Assembly (NCBI GenBank): GCA_039111635.1
Contig: JBCAQO010000008.1
Location: 124,001-188,000 of the forward strand
Length of the DNA: 64,000 nt
Source: Heterobasidion occidentale
Lineage: Eukaryota; Basidiomycota; Agaricomycetes; Russulales; Bondarzewiaceae
Direction: 5' to 3'
A program made the translations under genes and the position numbers. The notes beneath the pieces are model-generated. The model searched no databases. It had not been told where the DNA came from and saw nothing but the letters and a program-made list of their open reading frames with translations. This document shows, piece after piece, positions 19,235 to 31,083 of the stretch. Positions within the stretch are counted from its first letter, which is position 1. Every line of letters begins with the position of its first letter.

Positions 19235-21943
19235 GCGCTACTGGATCACCTTCATTGATGAGTTCACCAAGCTCAAGGTCGTCTATGTCCTGCGCTTGAA
19301 GAGCGACGCGTTTGAGGCCTTCAAGCGCTACAAGGCCTATGTGGAGAACCTCACTGGACAGCGCATTTTGGCCTTGCAGGATGACAAGGGAGGAGAGTAC
19401 ATGTCCAATGCCTGGGACTCGTTTTGTTTGGAGCATGGGATCGCTAGGAGGCACACGGCGCGCAATCGGCCACAGCAGAACGGCGTGGCAGAGCGTGCCA
19501 ATCGCACCATCATGGAGGCCCTCACCGCTATGCTCTCTGAATCGCGTTTGCCACTTGTTTTCTGGGGCGAGGCTCTTGCCGCTTATGTGCACGTCTGGAA
19601 TCGACTCTGGACGTCTACCCTGAAGGGCAAGACGCCATTTGAGATGGTCCATGGAAAGAAACCAGATGTTTCGCACTTGCGGGTCTGGGGCTGCTTGGCT
19701 TATGTGCATGTGCAGAGGGACAAAAGGGATGGATTTGGATCGCATATGGAGAAGTGCGTGTTTATTGGGTACCCTGAGGGCTACAAGGCGTGGAAGTTCT
19801 ACAATCCTGCGACTCGGAAGGTCATTATTTCGGAAAGGGCAGACTTTGATGAGCGATTCTTTCCTGGGACTCGCCACTTTGATGCTAACACCCAGTCTGC
19901 CACCCCTCCTCCTTCCTCTCTGTTCAGTCTTTGGGATGCAGATGTTGATCCGGTGCCGATTCTGGGGGGGAAGCAGATGCTCCTCCTCCTGCTGGTCACC
20001 TGGAAGACGCTCCCATCGATCAGGATCATCCTGTGGCAGACCCAGCACCTCCTCCACCTCTTGCTCCTGTTGTTGTCCCTCCTGATGCTCCCCCTCCTGT
20101 CATTCCAGCACCACCTCCTGCTCTCAGAACACGCTCTAGGAATCGCTCTGCCACCCCTGAACCAGGTCCATCTGTTACTCGACGCTCCACTCGCACTCGT
20201 CGCGCTCCTGGTGAATGGTGGAAGCTTAGGACGCTGCCTGCAGACGATGATGCTCATTCAGACTCCGCTGAGGACGCCCCTGATGCTTCTGGAGATGCAG
20301 AGATGGAACCCATTGTTGAGGACGCATTTCTGGCTGAAGTCGAGCGTGCCTTGTTCACCTCTGGTGCAGAAAAGGCTGAGCCCTCGACGTATCGTCAGGC
20401 AATGAGGCGCCCTGATGCAGATGAGTGGCAGAAGGCGGCAGAGGAAGAGATGGAGGCGCATGCTCGGAATCGCACCTGGGACATTGTTCCACTCCCTGAG
20501 GGCTGCAAGGCGATTGGTTCGCGTTGGGTTTTCAAGGTGAAGCACAACACGGATGGCTCTGTCGAGCGCTACAAGGCTCGTCTCGTCGCCAAGGGCTTCA
20601 GTCAGCGCCCTGGGTTTGATTATTTCGAGACATTTGCCCCCACAGCCAAGTTTGCAGCCATTCGTGCCATCCTTGCTCTCTCTGCCCTCGAGGACTTTCA
20701 CCTGCGCTCTGTGGACATCTCCCATGCGTTCATCAATGGCGATCTGGACACTGTGGTTTATATGGCAGCCTGAAGGATTTGAGCAGGGAGGACCTGAGAT
20801 GGTGTGTCGCTTGATGAAGGGCTTGTATGGGCTGAAGCAGGCGAGTCGGCTATGGTACAGGAAGCTCAAGGCGGCACTGGAGCGCATGGGATTCAAGGCG
20901 ATCTACTCTGACAACAGCATCTATGTCTATGCCAAGGATCAGGTCAAGGTCATTCTGCCAGTCTTTGTGGATGACTGCACTTTTGCATCGAATTCCCTGT
21001 CCCTGCTCGATGATCTTGTTGTTGAGCTCTCTAGGTCGTTCAAGCTTCGCGATTTGGGACCCACCACCGCTCTTCTTGGGATAGAGATTGCCAGGGATCG
21101 CCCCAATCGTCGCCTGATGCTCTCCCAGCGCCAGTACATCCTAGACATGCTGGAGCGTTACGGACAGGCCAACTCGACCCCTGTGAAGACCCCCATGGTC
21201 CCTGGCACCAATCTCTCTGTCTCCATGGCCCCTGTATCGACTGAGGACAAGGAGTACATGAAGAAGGTTCCCTACATCTCTGCTGTTGGTTCCTTGCTGT
21301 TCCTTGCACTCGCCACTCGTCCTGACATCGCCCACACGGTCTCTGTCCTGTGCCGTTTCAACTCGAATCCTGGGATTGCGCACTGGAAGGCTGTGAAGCA
21401 TTTGTTTCGCTATCTGAGAGGCACCCTGGATTATCGACTCGTCTATGGCCCCACTGACTCCAAGGAGCTCTTCACCTCGTTCTGTGATGCTGATCATGCA
21501 GGCAACCCTGACAACGGACGGTCCACTAGTGGATATGTGTTGCGCATTGGCTCTGGAGCGATCAGCTGGAGCTCCAAGCTTCAGGGACTCGTTGCACAGT
21601 CGACCACAGAGGCAGAATTCATTGCTGCTGTTGATGCGGGCCGGGAGATCGTCTGGATGCGCAATTTGCTAACTGAACTTGGCTACTCCCTGTCTGAGCC
21701 GTCGATTCTCCGCGTTGATAACCAGTCGGCTGTTGCAGTTAGCAAGAATCCAGAGCACCATGGGCGGATGAAGCATCTCGATCTTCGTTTCTTTTGCTCA
21801 GGGACCAGGTAGAGGTTGGTGTGATTGCGCCAGCCTACGTTCCTACTGCGGAGAACGCTGCGGACATCCTGACGAAGGCTGTTCCACCTGAGAAGGTGAA
21901 GATTTGCTGCAGCTTGATGGGACTGGAGGATCTGCCGCATTAG
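19235..21943 (+). pseudogene. Ty1/Copia polyprotein, 5'-truncated and frameshifted (integrase, RT, RNase H)
   Basis: Begins inside the integrase core (RYWITFIDEFTKLKVVYVL), with triad residues in TFIDEFTK, LQDDKGGEY and NGVAERANR, and continues through WGCLAYVHVQRDKRDG. A frameshift falls at a seven-G run near 19965; the Pro-rich linker and RT start (RWVFKVKHNTDGSVERYKAR, KGFSQRPGFDYFETFAP) lie in a second frame; another shift near 20765 leads to LMKGLYGLKQASRLWYRKLK, the RT box LPVFVDDCTF, and RNase H (FCDADHAGNPDNGRSTSGYV, QSTTEAEFIAA). A last shift near 21805 gives GVIAPAYVPTAENAADILTK and stop TAG at 21941. Gag, protease and the 5' LTR are absent because the element is cut by Gypsy-2 at 19234. 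At least three frameshifts make it inactive. Confidence 0.92.
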
Positions 21944-21986
21944 GAGGGTGTTTTGGACGCTCTAGAGGCGTGCAATCAGGAGGGTG

Positions 21987-22516
21987 TGTTGTTTGTGGCC
22001 GTTCTGGTTGATGTGGCATGGGTGCCACATGCGTGCCACCTTTGGGACTCATTGATTACTCGCCTCTGCAGCTGGGAGCGGCCCTAGAGCCACTCCCAGA
22101 GCGGGTATATTGCTTTCTTTCTCCTTTTGGACTGTCTCACTTTGTTTCCACCTTGTCTCACTTTGTTTCAGTTGTTTCACCGGGTTAGCCGCCTGAGGCG
22201 GTCCTGTGTGATGTCATTGACACTCCGGACCGACCTCCAGGTGGAGCTTTGACCGCTTTGTAAGGTGGACCACCTGTAATGACCCGTTGATGTCATACCT
22301 TCCTTTTTCGTTTCTTATTGTTCTGTGTAGCTTAAATACCCGTGGTCCGAGGGCGATTCTTTCTTCAGACTCTTACCCTCTGGACCACAGGTGCGCTCCC
22401 TTCTGTTCTTTGTATCTACTTCAGACTCTTACCCTCTGGACCACAGTCCTGTCGTTATAGAGCTTCTTTTTGGCACTCTCTCTGTGCCAGTCGCTTCGTT
22501 GTCACTGCGCTCAACA
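21987..22516 (+). repeat. Copia 3' LTR
   Basis: Starts TGTTG right after the purine-rich CAGGAGGGTG (polypurine tract) and ends CAACA at 22516, a 5-bp inverted terminus, length about 530 bp. A 28-base phrase beginning CTTCAGACTCTTACCC occurs twice near its end (from about 22363 and 22421). The DUF6534 exon resumes at 22517. The exact ends are inferred from the inverted termini, since the 5' LTR is missing. Confidence 0.7.
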
Positions 22517-23161
22517 ATTTGATCAATGGCCTGATGAGGTTCATGATCACTCGAGGAATTATTACAACGTGAGCAGAACGACGCGTGGACAGGTGGCACC
22601 GCGAATCTCACACTTATCTCTTCTTTCTACAGTATCATACAAGGCGCGACATTGGTTACTGTCCGTCTGCAGTCCATTCCTATCATTTCCCTCGGATACT
22701 CATCGTCTGCTATAGTACCTTGCCTTGCCTTCAACTTTCATCTGGCTGATCTTCCATCTATCAACGAGTAAAAGTCCGATTTTTCCTACTCGTGGAGAAT
22801 GGCGCCCCCTTGCTGACGGTTCTTCTCCGTAGTCTACGCCAACGCTGTCCTAACCACGTAATTCACCCCCACCTCCTCTTTAATCGGCGCTGACCTCAAC
22901 TCAACTAGGCTGACCTCACGGATACCGCCAAGAGTCCCGAGTAACAAGGACACAGAGATTCCCGGGGATACGTGGAACGAGCGTGATCCAAACGCGCGCA
23001 TGACATTGACCGCCATCTCCTTCCAAGTCCATCCCGACGTGCTTGTGAGTCCTCAGAGCTCGAGCCCTGCTCACTATGATCTTTTTCGTACTCACAATTT
23101 TTTTCCGTGTCTGCAGAGCTGCACATCGGTCGCACTGGAAGACAGTCAGATACGAGCATAA
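22517..23161 (+). pseudogene. DUF6534 membrane protein, 3' fragment
   Basis: The exon starting at the Copia LTR reads NLINGLMRFMITRGIITT, the DUF6534 signature, and matches 26938 onward in the second copy. Following exons give SIIQGATLVTVRLQSIP, VYANAVLTT (near 22835), then RIPPRVPSNKDTEIPGDTW and FQVHPDVL, and a last short exon ending at TAA 23159-23161. Only the last transmembrane helices and the cytoplasmic tail remain; the 5' exons were lost with the left flank of the Copia insertion. Introns of about 50-70 bp are still recognisable. Confidence 0.7.
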
Positions 23162-23671
23162 ATCCCGTGTCTGGATCTGTTAAGATGGCTGTGAACCAAG
23201 CAGCTATAAAATTTGATAACCTTGAATTTGCCCTAGGGTGCCCGCCTACCACCTAGACAGTTCGGGTTGTATTGTTATTGTATCAAAAACCGTGCTCGAT
23301 GCCGACTGAATCAATTGATATTTCCTCCCCCAGTCGAGAGTCGCATGTCTCGGTACCTGCGTGCTCTTGAATCTTGTATGTGTCAGGTCCAGACTATTGA
23401 CGGATTTGGTCGCGAGGCATAGCCCTGAAACAACTACAGTCTAAGGAAGATTCAAGGAGACAGCTAACGGAAGACACTGACTGCGTGCATGGCGAATTTC
23501 TGCGCCCAAATTCGACAAACAAGAAGTCGTCACGGTGAATTGGCTGCACAAGATCACCTGCCTCGCTGCTAGTCAACTCACATGTGTGGATGAGGAGTGG
23601 CACCTAGACGAAGGTGCCCGCGGCAGACTACGCAGCCATTCACTGATCAAAGGCGTTCCAGTTGATGATAT
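23162..23671. other. Intergenic
   Basis: No open frame with family features; probable 3' region shared by the DUF6534 fragment and the minus-strand gene. Confidence 0.5.
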
Positions 23672-24184
23672 TCACACCCTTCGGTGGATCACCGTCGCGG
23701 GCCGCGTGTTTGAATGGCGTGCGGTGCGCAGTTTCATAGAGAGCAGCGTCCCGTGCGAGAAAATGTGATTGCCCTCGAGCCCAAGATCCATCCCCCATTG
23801 TTCCGCATTCTCTTCCAACACATCAACCACCCAATCGGTGCCAGAATCCAACTCCGCATCCGGAACGTCGCCCGGGAGCAATTGCCACTCTGCCAGGATC
23901 GCCTGCATGTCACTGAGGTTTCCCGGGAACTCCGTCGGGAGGGGGAGCAAGATGAAGCCGAGGAGGTTGTTGATAGTGCTGAGCGCGACGGTGCGCGTGC
24001 ACCTGCACCAGAATTCCTCGTTGCGCTCGTTTTTAATCAACACGATTTGGCTAATCGGAAGCCGCGTCGAGTCGTCGGGTAATTCGGACCAGGCCGCGAG
24101 TCCCCAGTGGAAGACGTTCTCCTCGCTCGTAAGGTGCACAGCAAGCAAAAGGTAGATGCCAGTGCTGGATTCATTCAACGGCAT
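23672..24184 (-). CDS. Small hypothetical protein with HWGLAAW motif
   Basis: Single open frame of 170 codons on the minus strand, beginning MPLNESSTGIYLLLAVHLTS. It looks like a folded globular protein, not low complexity: beta-like LLLAVHLTSEENVFHWGLAAW, then ISQIVLIKNERNEEFWCRC and WLLPG-like helices, and DWVVDVLEENAEQWG. The arrangement (a His-Trp-Gly/Ala-Leu near residue 27 and a Trp-Val-x-Asp-x-Leu near residue 120) resembles a family of small agaricomycete proteins of unknown function (DUF6914-like), but I am not sure. The last 40 residues may be intronic or 3' sequence. No signal peptide. Confidence 0.5.
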   Translation of the reverse strand: MPLNESSTGIYLLLAVHLTSEENVFHWGLAAWSELPDDSTRLPISQIVLIKNERNEEFWCRCTRTVALSTINNLLGFILLPLPTEFPGNLSDMQAILAEWQLLPGDVPDAELDSGTDWVVDVLEENAEQWGMDLGLEGNHIFSHGTLLSMKLRTARHSNTRPATVIHRRV

Positions 24185-25523
24185 CGCTCTGTCTCGAGCG
24201 GAATGTTAGAACGAATTCAGAAATGACAGAACGAAGGATAAGAACACTAACCGGTAAGGCTGTGACTTTGATAGAGAGCTACTAAAGCGTTATGCGGTTA
24301 CTCAGTAGATAATGCTGCCTCAATACCAGTTGAACTGACACAGAAAACGGTTCTGTGTGCAGCCACTGTAGCCTGGTTGAAGGAATCGCTGGCAGGATGA
24401 TTGCCTGCACTAAATTCCCACTCCCTCGCCCTGGGTTGTACATTTACGACCGGATGACTGGCAGAACCTCGCACAAATGTGAGCATAAAACTGTGCCGCA
24501 AAGGCTGTAAAACTACCATATTTAGGCTTTTCTCCGTGGGGCCCCGATTTGCGGACGGAGCGGAGTTTCAATTGACCTCGGGGAATTTGACCCCTCTAGC
24601 TCCTCCTCTCTCCGACTGACTTTGACTCGAAACCAACATTTCCTTGTTCAGCGTCAGGCTAGAGAAACATTTTCTACATGTCATCGCAGGAGGGCTGATA
24701 CTGCCGGACTTATACCTGATCCTGCGGATATCTAGCCAGGGTGAGCGCCATGAGGATCCTAACAAATTCTCATGTGCTATGTGGGGTTGAGCAGCACCCC
24801 ATCGTAGATTGATATGCTTGCTACATACAATTTTTCAAACATTCCTTGTGTGTCTGATGTAGATTCACCTTCCGTGCCTCACCGGCGTCGCATAAAGTCT
24901 CCTTCACTTCGTTCTAGACGATCATGCGTAACCGTGATATTGCACAGCTCCTGCGCTTTTCACCGTAAGCACCGAATTATCTATTTCCATGATATATTCC
25001 GATGGTTTTGACGTGATCTTTATAGCCATAGCGCATTGATCTGTTCCGAATACAATGTGGAGCGCCCTGCTTGCATTATAGAAATGTCCTCACCACAGAT
25101 CCTCTCACTCCTGTCTCAAGATTCCGCTTGCCTTGATGCTCGTCGCTGATGTGGCGCTTTCGCCGACTCTCTCTGATGGATATCATTCAAGTGCCACATA
25201 TTTCTTATAGCTCCTTGACACAACGCCTGCAAAGAATGTTCTGCACTTCAACGGCCTCGGTTGGAGTGATGTGAGGACTTGAGGTGCCATAGGACTGAAA
25301 AAAATTCTGCTCTGATCCGTCCAACGAGTTCCTCGATTTTCCGCAGATCAATGACTGTAGGTGTCGTTGTTAAATCCGTGTGTTGCCCGCAGAGCTGTGG
25401 GATCTGTCTTTGTGCTACGGAAACAATCCTTAACTGCCCTTAGGCGATCCAGATAAATACTTGCGGCCGGGAGAGCAAAGGCCCAGAAAGCTCCCCTCTT
25501 TTTCCATACAGCACTTTGACTTT
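24185..25523. other. Intergenic, no gene recognised
   Basis: Short frames only. Some reads resemble exons (for example around 25600 of the next gene) but none before 25524 can be tied to a family. Probably the promoter region of the DUF6534 gene. Confidence 0.45.
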
Positions 25524-27618
25524 ATGATGGCGAACAATGACGGAGTGAGTATGGGAATTACGTATGGATCTCTCCTTGTAGGAACGATTCTATCTGGCAT
25601 GTGAGTCTGCAGGTTTCCTGTGTCTAGACAGCACGAAGCCCATTCTCCTAAATCTTGTTCAATTGCGGATGCTAGATTGTATGGCATCACCTCGCTGCAG
25701 AGTATCCACTACTTCAACAGCTATGCCACTAGAGATCGATGGGCATTGAAAACATTGGTGAGTCACCGAAGCATTATTGACGAAATCTGTAGGCAGTCAA
25801 CATTGAACACCCTTATGACTTGTCAGATCTCGATGCTATTGTGCGTGTATTCCCGAGGCAGCGCGCGCAATATTACACGGATTCTAATGCTCACGTTCGA
25901 AGGTTCATCGACACTGTCATCATGGTCTTGCACTTCCATGCTGCGTATCACTATTTTATCGTAGACTTTGGTGACTCTACGGTTCTCGGAGGGCAGGCAG
26001 AGACGTGGTGAAGTTGCTCATGCTCGCGTTGGAAGCTGTTGGAAGCTGATCTTTGCTTTTCTCGTTTATGCTGTAGGAGTCTCCATGTGAGTGTCAATGA
26101 TCCTGAAGCCCTATCTCTAATAGACTCAAAGATCGTACTAGTTCGAAGGCATGCTCACAGTTGAGGCTTCCCTTCCTCTACCATCGTTCACGATGCTGAC
26201 TATCTCTGTGACCAGGGTCTTGTTACCTTTCTGTGCCAAATGTGAGAGTGAAGAACTGTGCCTCATGGAATCACGACTAAGTAAATCAACCCTAGGTTTT
26301 TTTGTGATTCGAATCCACAAGCGTACGTGGTACGCTTGTTCTTCACAAGATATCTGCTGAATTTTACATCCCAGTGCACCGAGGCCTTTACCCAAATTCT
26401 GTGACTCCAACATGGGTGTTCTCTTTCTTGGTGCGCCCTTTCAAAAGCTCCGACGTGCTATTTGATGAACTCAAAGGGCTCCCCTTCGACTCTCAGACTG
26501 TCCTTGCGGTAGTAGCGTTTGCAACTAGTCTAGGTATTTCTCTTATTGTCATATACACTTGGGCCTACTGATGCTTTTCTTCACAGTCATCACTGTGCTC
26601 CTGTGCGTCTTTTCAGCCTATTTTCTCTATGATAACATATATAACATATCCACGACTATCTCAATTGCAGCTTTTTGAGCCCGCTGTGGCTCACGCTCCA
26701 GACGAAAAAGCTGCAGGTAGGTACTAATCTGCTGGCTTGACACCCACATTAATAGTTGGTTCCGCCGAATTTTTCGAAGGCTATCATGCTCGTCAACGTC
26801 GTCAGCGCCACCGTGCTCGACGTGCTCATTACGATCGCCCTGTGTGCCATCCTCCACCGCCAGCGCAGCGGCCTGAAGAGGTGAGCAAACGTCTTCGATC
26901 CTTCTTCACTTTGTTGAAGTCTATTGCAGCACAGACAACTTGATCAATGGCCTGATGAGATTCATGATCACAAGAGGAATCATCACGACGTGAGTAGTGC
27001 TTGTTCTGCGTGCTCGCGGTACTGTGAACCTAACTCCCCTCCGGACCTCGTGTAGTATAGTGCAAGCGGCGACAATAGTCACTGTTCGTTCGCCCTTTAC
27101 ATATCTTATCACGTACTTTTCGCGCTGACGAGCCGTCGCCGCTGTTAGTACCTCGCCATGCCAGGTACCTTCGTCTCGCTGATCTTCCACCTTTCAACCA
27201 GCAAAAGTATGTTAGTTCCCTCATCCAGGTTGCTCGCCGACCGCTAATACTCTCCCCGCGACCAAGTCTACGCGAACGCCGTTCTCACCACGTACGTACA
27301 GCATTCACCCCCTACCTCCTCCGTGGTATCATGTGCCGACCTCTATCTCGCCCCAAACAGCCTGACCTCACGCACGCCACCCGGGGTCATGGGGAACAAG
27401 GATACAGAGGTTCCCGGCGACACATGGGGCGAGCGCGCCGAACCTGATGCGCGCGCCACGATGACGACGATCGTCTTCCAAGTGCATCCTGGTACGCTTG
27501 CGGTGAGTCCCGATGAGCCCCTGGCGCCCGAGCTGCCTTGCCGCTTATATTTCTAACACACATGCTTTCTGCTTGCACGCCTATACAGAGCCGCGCGACG
27601 GATGGAAGCCAAGTGTGA
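25524..27618 (+). CDS. DUF6534 domain membrane protein
   Basis: Multi-exon gene of the agaricomycete DUF6534 family of seven-helix membrane proteins with unknown function. Exon 1 reads MMANNDGVSMGITYGSLLVG and spans the first helix; exon 2 ILYGITSLQSIHYFNSYATR; exon 3 ends VIMVLHFHAAYHYFIVDFG. The central exons (26150-26700) are harder to place and may be partly decayed. From 26755 the model is clear: NFSKAIMLVNVVSATVLDVL, ILHRQRSGLKR, then NLINGLMRFMITRGIITT (the family signature), LAMPGTFVSLIFHLSTSK, VYANAVLTT, and a tail GDTWGERAEPDARATMTT ending with FQVHPGTLASRATDGSQV and TGA at 27616-27618. It is a paralogue of the fragment at 22517. Start chosen at the first of two adjacent ATGs. Confidence 0.6.
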
Positions 27619-29104
27619 GCACCGCGTGGGCGGACCGTCGTGGATGAGAGATGTGAAAGAGAAGGGCGATATGAGCGTTCAAAGCTTCGATGTCTTGACG
27701 AGATGTAAGTTCTGGCATGGCGTGGATTGCGGACTGTCTTCTTGGATCAATTGGTTCTGGTTTCGGAAGGCGTTCGAGCGAACGATGGGAGTGTCTGCGG
27801 ACTCTCCTAGACCCGCCAGAGCAAGTACCGATTTACCATATCACGGGCATCGCGCGCAGAGCGTGCGCCGCCAGCGATCATATTGCGAACCCAGAAAACG
27901 TGAAGGAGGACGAGCGCGGGCAATAGGTGGTGACATGCTCAACCGGCGCGCAAAACTCGAGCTTAGTATGAGGACTCCACCCACCACGCGCACAAGTACA
28001 TGCATATCCGAACCGGGAGCACAAGAACGGCGAAAGAACCGCGCACGAGCCGATCGCCGTCGCCCGTTCGATGCTGCATGCTCAGCGGCGTCTGTCCTAC
28101 CTGCTGCACTGCTCCCTAGCGCCCCCCGGCAATCGATTCGGTCGATCCAGCCAAGCCCGCCTGCGATCCTGTCCTGCACTCTGCGCACGGCACACCCGAC
28201 GCGGACCTGCGCCCCACTGCCATAAAGTAAGCCCGGCACGTACGCGTAATGCACGCGCTCGAGTCCCCACGACGCCTGTCAGTATATCTGCATACTAGTA
28301 GTGGGCGGGTGTACGCCTGATATGTCATCGGGCAACACTCGGGCACCGCGCGCGGGGCAGCTGCCATGGGCGGTGACGTGAAGCGCTCGCCTGACATAGG
28401 TCGATGGCCGTCACCGCGCTATTGCTCAAGCGGGAGTCGGGAACGGACGAGCTGCCACTCGTAGGATGTGCCGACGACGCAGAGGCGCGCGCAGAGGCGG
28501 AGACGTGGTACCCTCGCACTACTGCTAGTATGGTGGTATCCGAGTAGTATTCACTCACCTGGCACCAATGCGGTGCAGCCGCTCAGCGCAGCAGAACCTG
28601 CAGTTTCTATGTGGCTGGACCCATCGCGCACCAGATGGGACTCGAGGAACCAAAGAGTGTCAGTATGCTGACTGCCTGTATCCTTTTATATCCCCCTCGC
28701 GGCCTCTTCATTGGGCTCGACCGATCCCCTCCCGAACGGAGAATGTGAGGCGAGCAGGAGGCGAGCGGGCTTGGAAGGAGACTAGCCTCTCTGTCCTGAT
28801 ACTAGAGGGAGTGGCCGCCGCAAGGCGCTGTCATGGATAACGCATCGCCTGAATTTCCGATAGGTTGTTTCTTCAAGAATATACAAGCTGAAGGTGCGAT
28901 GCCGTCCTCGGGGATTTGGGCCTGAGCCCGACGATCTTTGCTCTTTCGAATGATATTGAACTCGAGAGTAATGAGAGTCAAGGCACACACAGCACAACAT
29001 GACGATGCCTTGCATACCAGACTGCCGATGAAGAAACCCCTTATAGACTTTGCTCTAATGTCGAGGTCGAGGTCGCTCCACGTAGCGAGATACGCTGCAG
29101 CGAT
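27619..29104. other. Intergenic, GC-rich, no gene recognised
   Basis: Both strands carry long Arg-rich frames at 27600-28560, the signature of high GC and not of a gene. No domain could be read in either direction. Confidence 0.45.
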
Positions 29105-29620
29105 TCAGTAAAAAAAAACTGTTCGACCTAGATAAGCACCCAATGCGAGTATTTTCTTCGTCGATTCCTGAGCATTCCCTGCTCTCTTAAGCAGCCTTGA
29201 CTCTTGAGCAGTCTTGAGCGCGATCCTGAGTGCTGCCGCGGTCAGAAGCAGACCAAAGCCTGCGGCAACGAAGAGAAAACGACCTGGGGCTGGATCGTGC
29301 CTGTGCACCTGCGTGCCTGCTGTACATTTCTGGTAATAAGTACGGTAATCAAGCTCGATAAGAAAAATGCTTGGGCAGATAACCGCGACGCCGGGCGCTG
29401 ATTGGGCGATACGCGCCGCGTCGTTTGCGGACCCCGGGCACCCCATTCCCCAGGTCTCGCGCTGTCCCGCGTGACCGAAATCCCAGTAGGCGGTGGGTGG
29501 GTATGTTCTGTAGATCTGTGGAGGAAGGCGGTAAACCTTGGAGAAGCCGAAGGTGGAAGAGAAGAGTGCGAGGCTGGTAATGGCAAAAACGGCGCGTCGT
29601 TTCGTCCTCCACGGCTTGTA
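29105..29620 (-). CDS. Possible multi-pass membrane protein, uncertain
   Basis: On the minus strand a frame open from about 29580 to 29105 contains ITSLALFSSTFGFSKVY and PPTAYWDFGHAGQRETWG, and later the hydrophobic helix FLFVAAGFGLLLTAAALRI. Just upstream, in another frame, VCLWFMSAANSAAVTGAV looks like a further membrane segment, so an intron is likely near 29610. The pattern (helices, Trp-rich turn, small residues) is compatible with a MARVEL-like four-helix protein, but the evidence is weak and the exon borders are not resolved. Confidence 0.3.
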   Translation of the reverse strand, partial: YKPWRTKRRAVFAITSLALFSSTFGFSKVYRLPPQIYRTYPPTAYWDFGHAGQRETWGMGCPGSANDAARIAQSAPGVAVICPSIFLIELDYRTYYQKCTAGTQVHRHDPAPGRFLFVAAGFGLLLTAAALRIALKTAQESRLLKRAGNAQESTKKILALGAYLGRTVFFY

Positions 29621-29975
29621 CAGTGCTCACAGCGCCAGTGACCGCAGCAGAATTGGCCGCGGACATGAACCACAGGCACACGTCGGCGAGTCCGAAGATA
29701 GGAGCACATCTGTCGCAAACTAGCGTCCGGCAGTTGACATATCCGTGCCCATACGACCCTGCGCGCCCCAAAGTACGTCTCAAACGGGGCACAGTCTCCT
29801 CTAGTCCCGGAAAAAGAGCAGCACGGCGCGGAAAGGAGAGTGTTGGTGGGAAGGAGCGGTCGCCGGGGGACAGGGGGCTACGGGCATGCCAAGGTGAAGG
29901 CGGTGGGGCGCGGGGGCGGGTTGCCGCTGTGCGGGATCAAGGTGTCAATTTGCAGGGCAGCCGTCTGTCCATGCT

Positions 29976-30004
29976 GTTATCGGCATGTGGAATGCAGCTT
30001 ATCT
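29976..30004 (-). promoter_or_regulatory. Two GATA-factor sites upstream of the ammonium transporter
   Basis: On the minus strand AGATAAG (29998-30004) and CGATAAC (about 29977-29983) match HGATAR, the binding site of fungal nitrogen-catabolite GATA activators. They lie about 160-190 bp before the ATG of the ammonium transporter, whose homologues are nitrogen-repressed. Function is inferred from motif and context. Confidence 0.45.
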
Positions 30005-30161
30005 GGGCGTGGGCGGGCGTCGCTCCTCCTTTCGCTTGCTTCTCTTCCTCCTTCCTGCATCCCCCTTCCCTCCTTCATCCAGAGAAGCAACCAGACTCGC
30101 TGCCAGGCGTCCATCCTAGCGCGCCCCCCGCTCTGGAAGTTAGACCCTGCTTGTCTTCACC

Positions 30162-31050
30162 ATGGTCAACGTCACCTATGATGCTTGTACGCCTTCTGCG
30201 TCACTCACTCCAGAACTTTGCTCACAGTTGTTCTCTCTTCACATCCACGTCCTCCAGCGGGCGACCTGCAGTACACCGACCCTGACACGGGCGCCATCAC
30301 CGTCTACAACCTCGGCGACATCGCCTGGGTCATCTCCGCCACTGCCTTGGTCTGGATCATGATTCCCGGCGTCGGCTTTTTCTACTCTGGCCTCCTCAGG
30401 CGCAAGAACGCCCTCTCCATGATATGGGCCTCCATGATGACCCTCGCCGTCGTCTCCTTCGAGGTGCGTCCTGCGCGCGCGCTTCATCGTTCCTGAAATG
30501 AGAAGCTCGCGTCGCTGATACTCGCCGCAGTGGTTCTTCTGGGGCTACTCCCTCGCATTCAGCGAAACCGGGAACAAGTACATCGGTGACCTCAGTCAGT
30601 CCACAGACACCAATCAATAAGCCAGCGCTGACCCCCTGCCCGCCCACAGAATACTTCGGCCTCAAGGGCGTCCTCGACCAGCCCTCCATCGGCAGCACGC
30701 GCATCCCCGCTCTCGCCTTCTGCGTCTTCCAGCTCATGTTCGCCGCTATCACCCCGATGCTCGCGCTCGGCGCCATCGCGGAGCGCGCGCGCCTGGGCCC
30801 GACGATGGTCTTCGTCTTTGTCTGGTCGACGATCGTGTACAACCCGATCGCGTGCTGGACCTGGAACGCGAACGGCTGGTCGCTGCTCATGGGCGGGCTC
30901 GACTTCGCGGGCGGCACGCCCGTGCACATCTCCTCCGGCACCGCCGCGCTCGCGATCAGCGTGTACCTCGGGAAGCGCCGCGGTTACGGCACGGAGCGCC
31001 TCGCGTACAAGCCGCACAACACGTCCTACGTCGTGCTCGGGACCGTGTTC

Positions 31051-31083
<33 letters not shown>

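Noticed and set aside
19050..20405. A 451-codon frame starting in the Gypsy-2 LTR and running into the Copia integrase
   Set aside because: It is a read-through of the LTR/Copia junction; only the part after 19234 is coding. The Met lies in LTR sequence present also at 9032, where it leads to nothing.
27602..28254. Arg-rich open frames on both strands
   Set aside because: Result of high GC content; both strands equally open, no domain in either.
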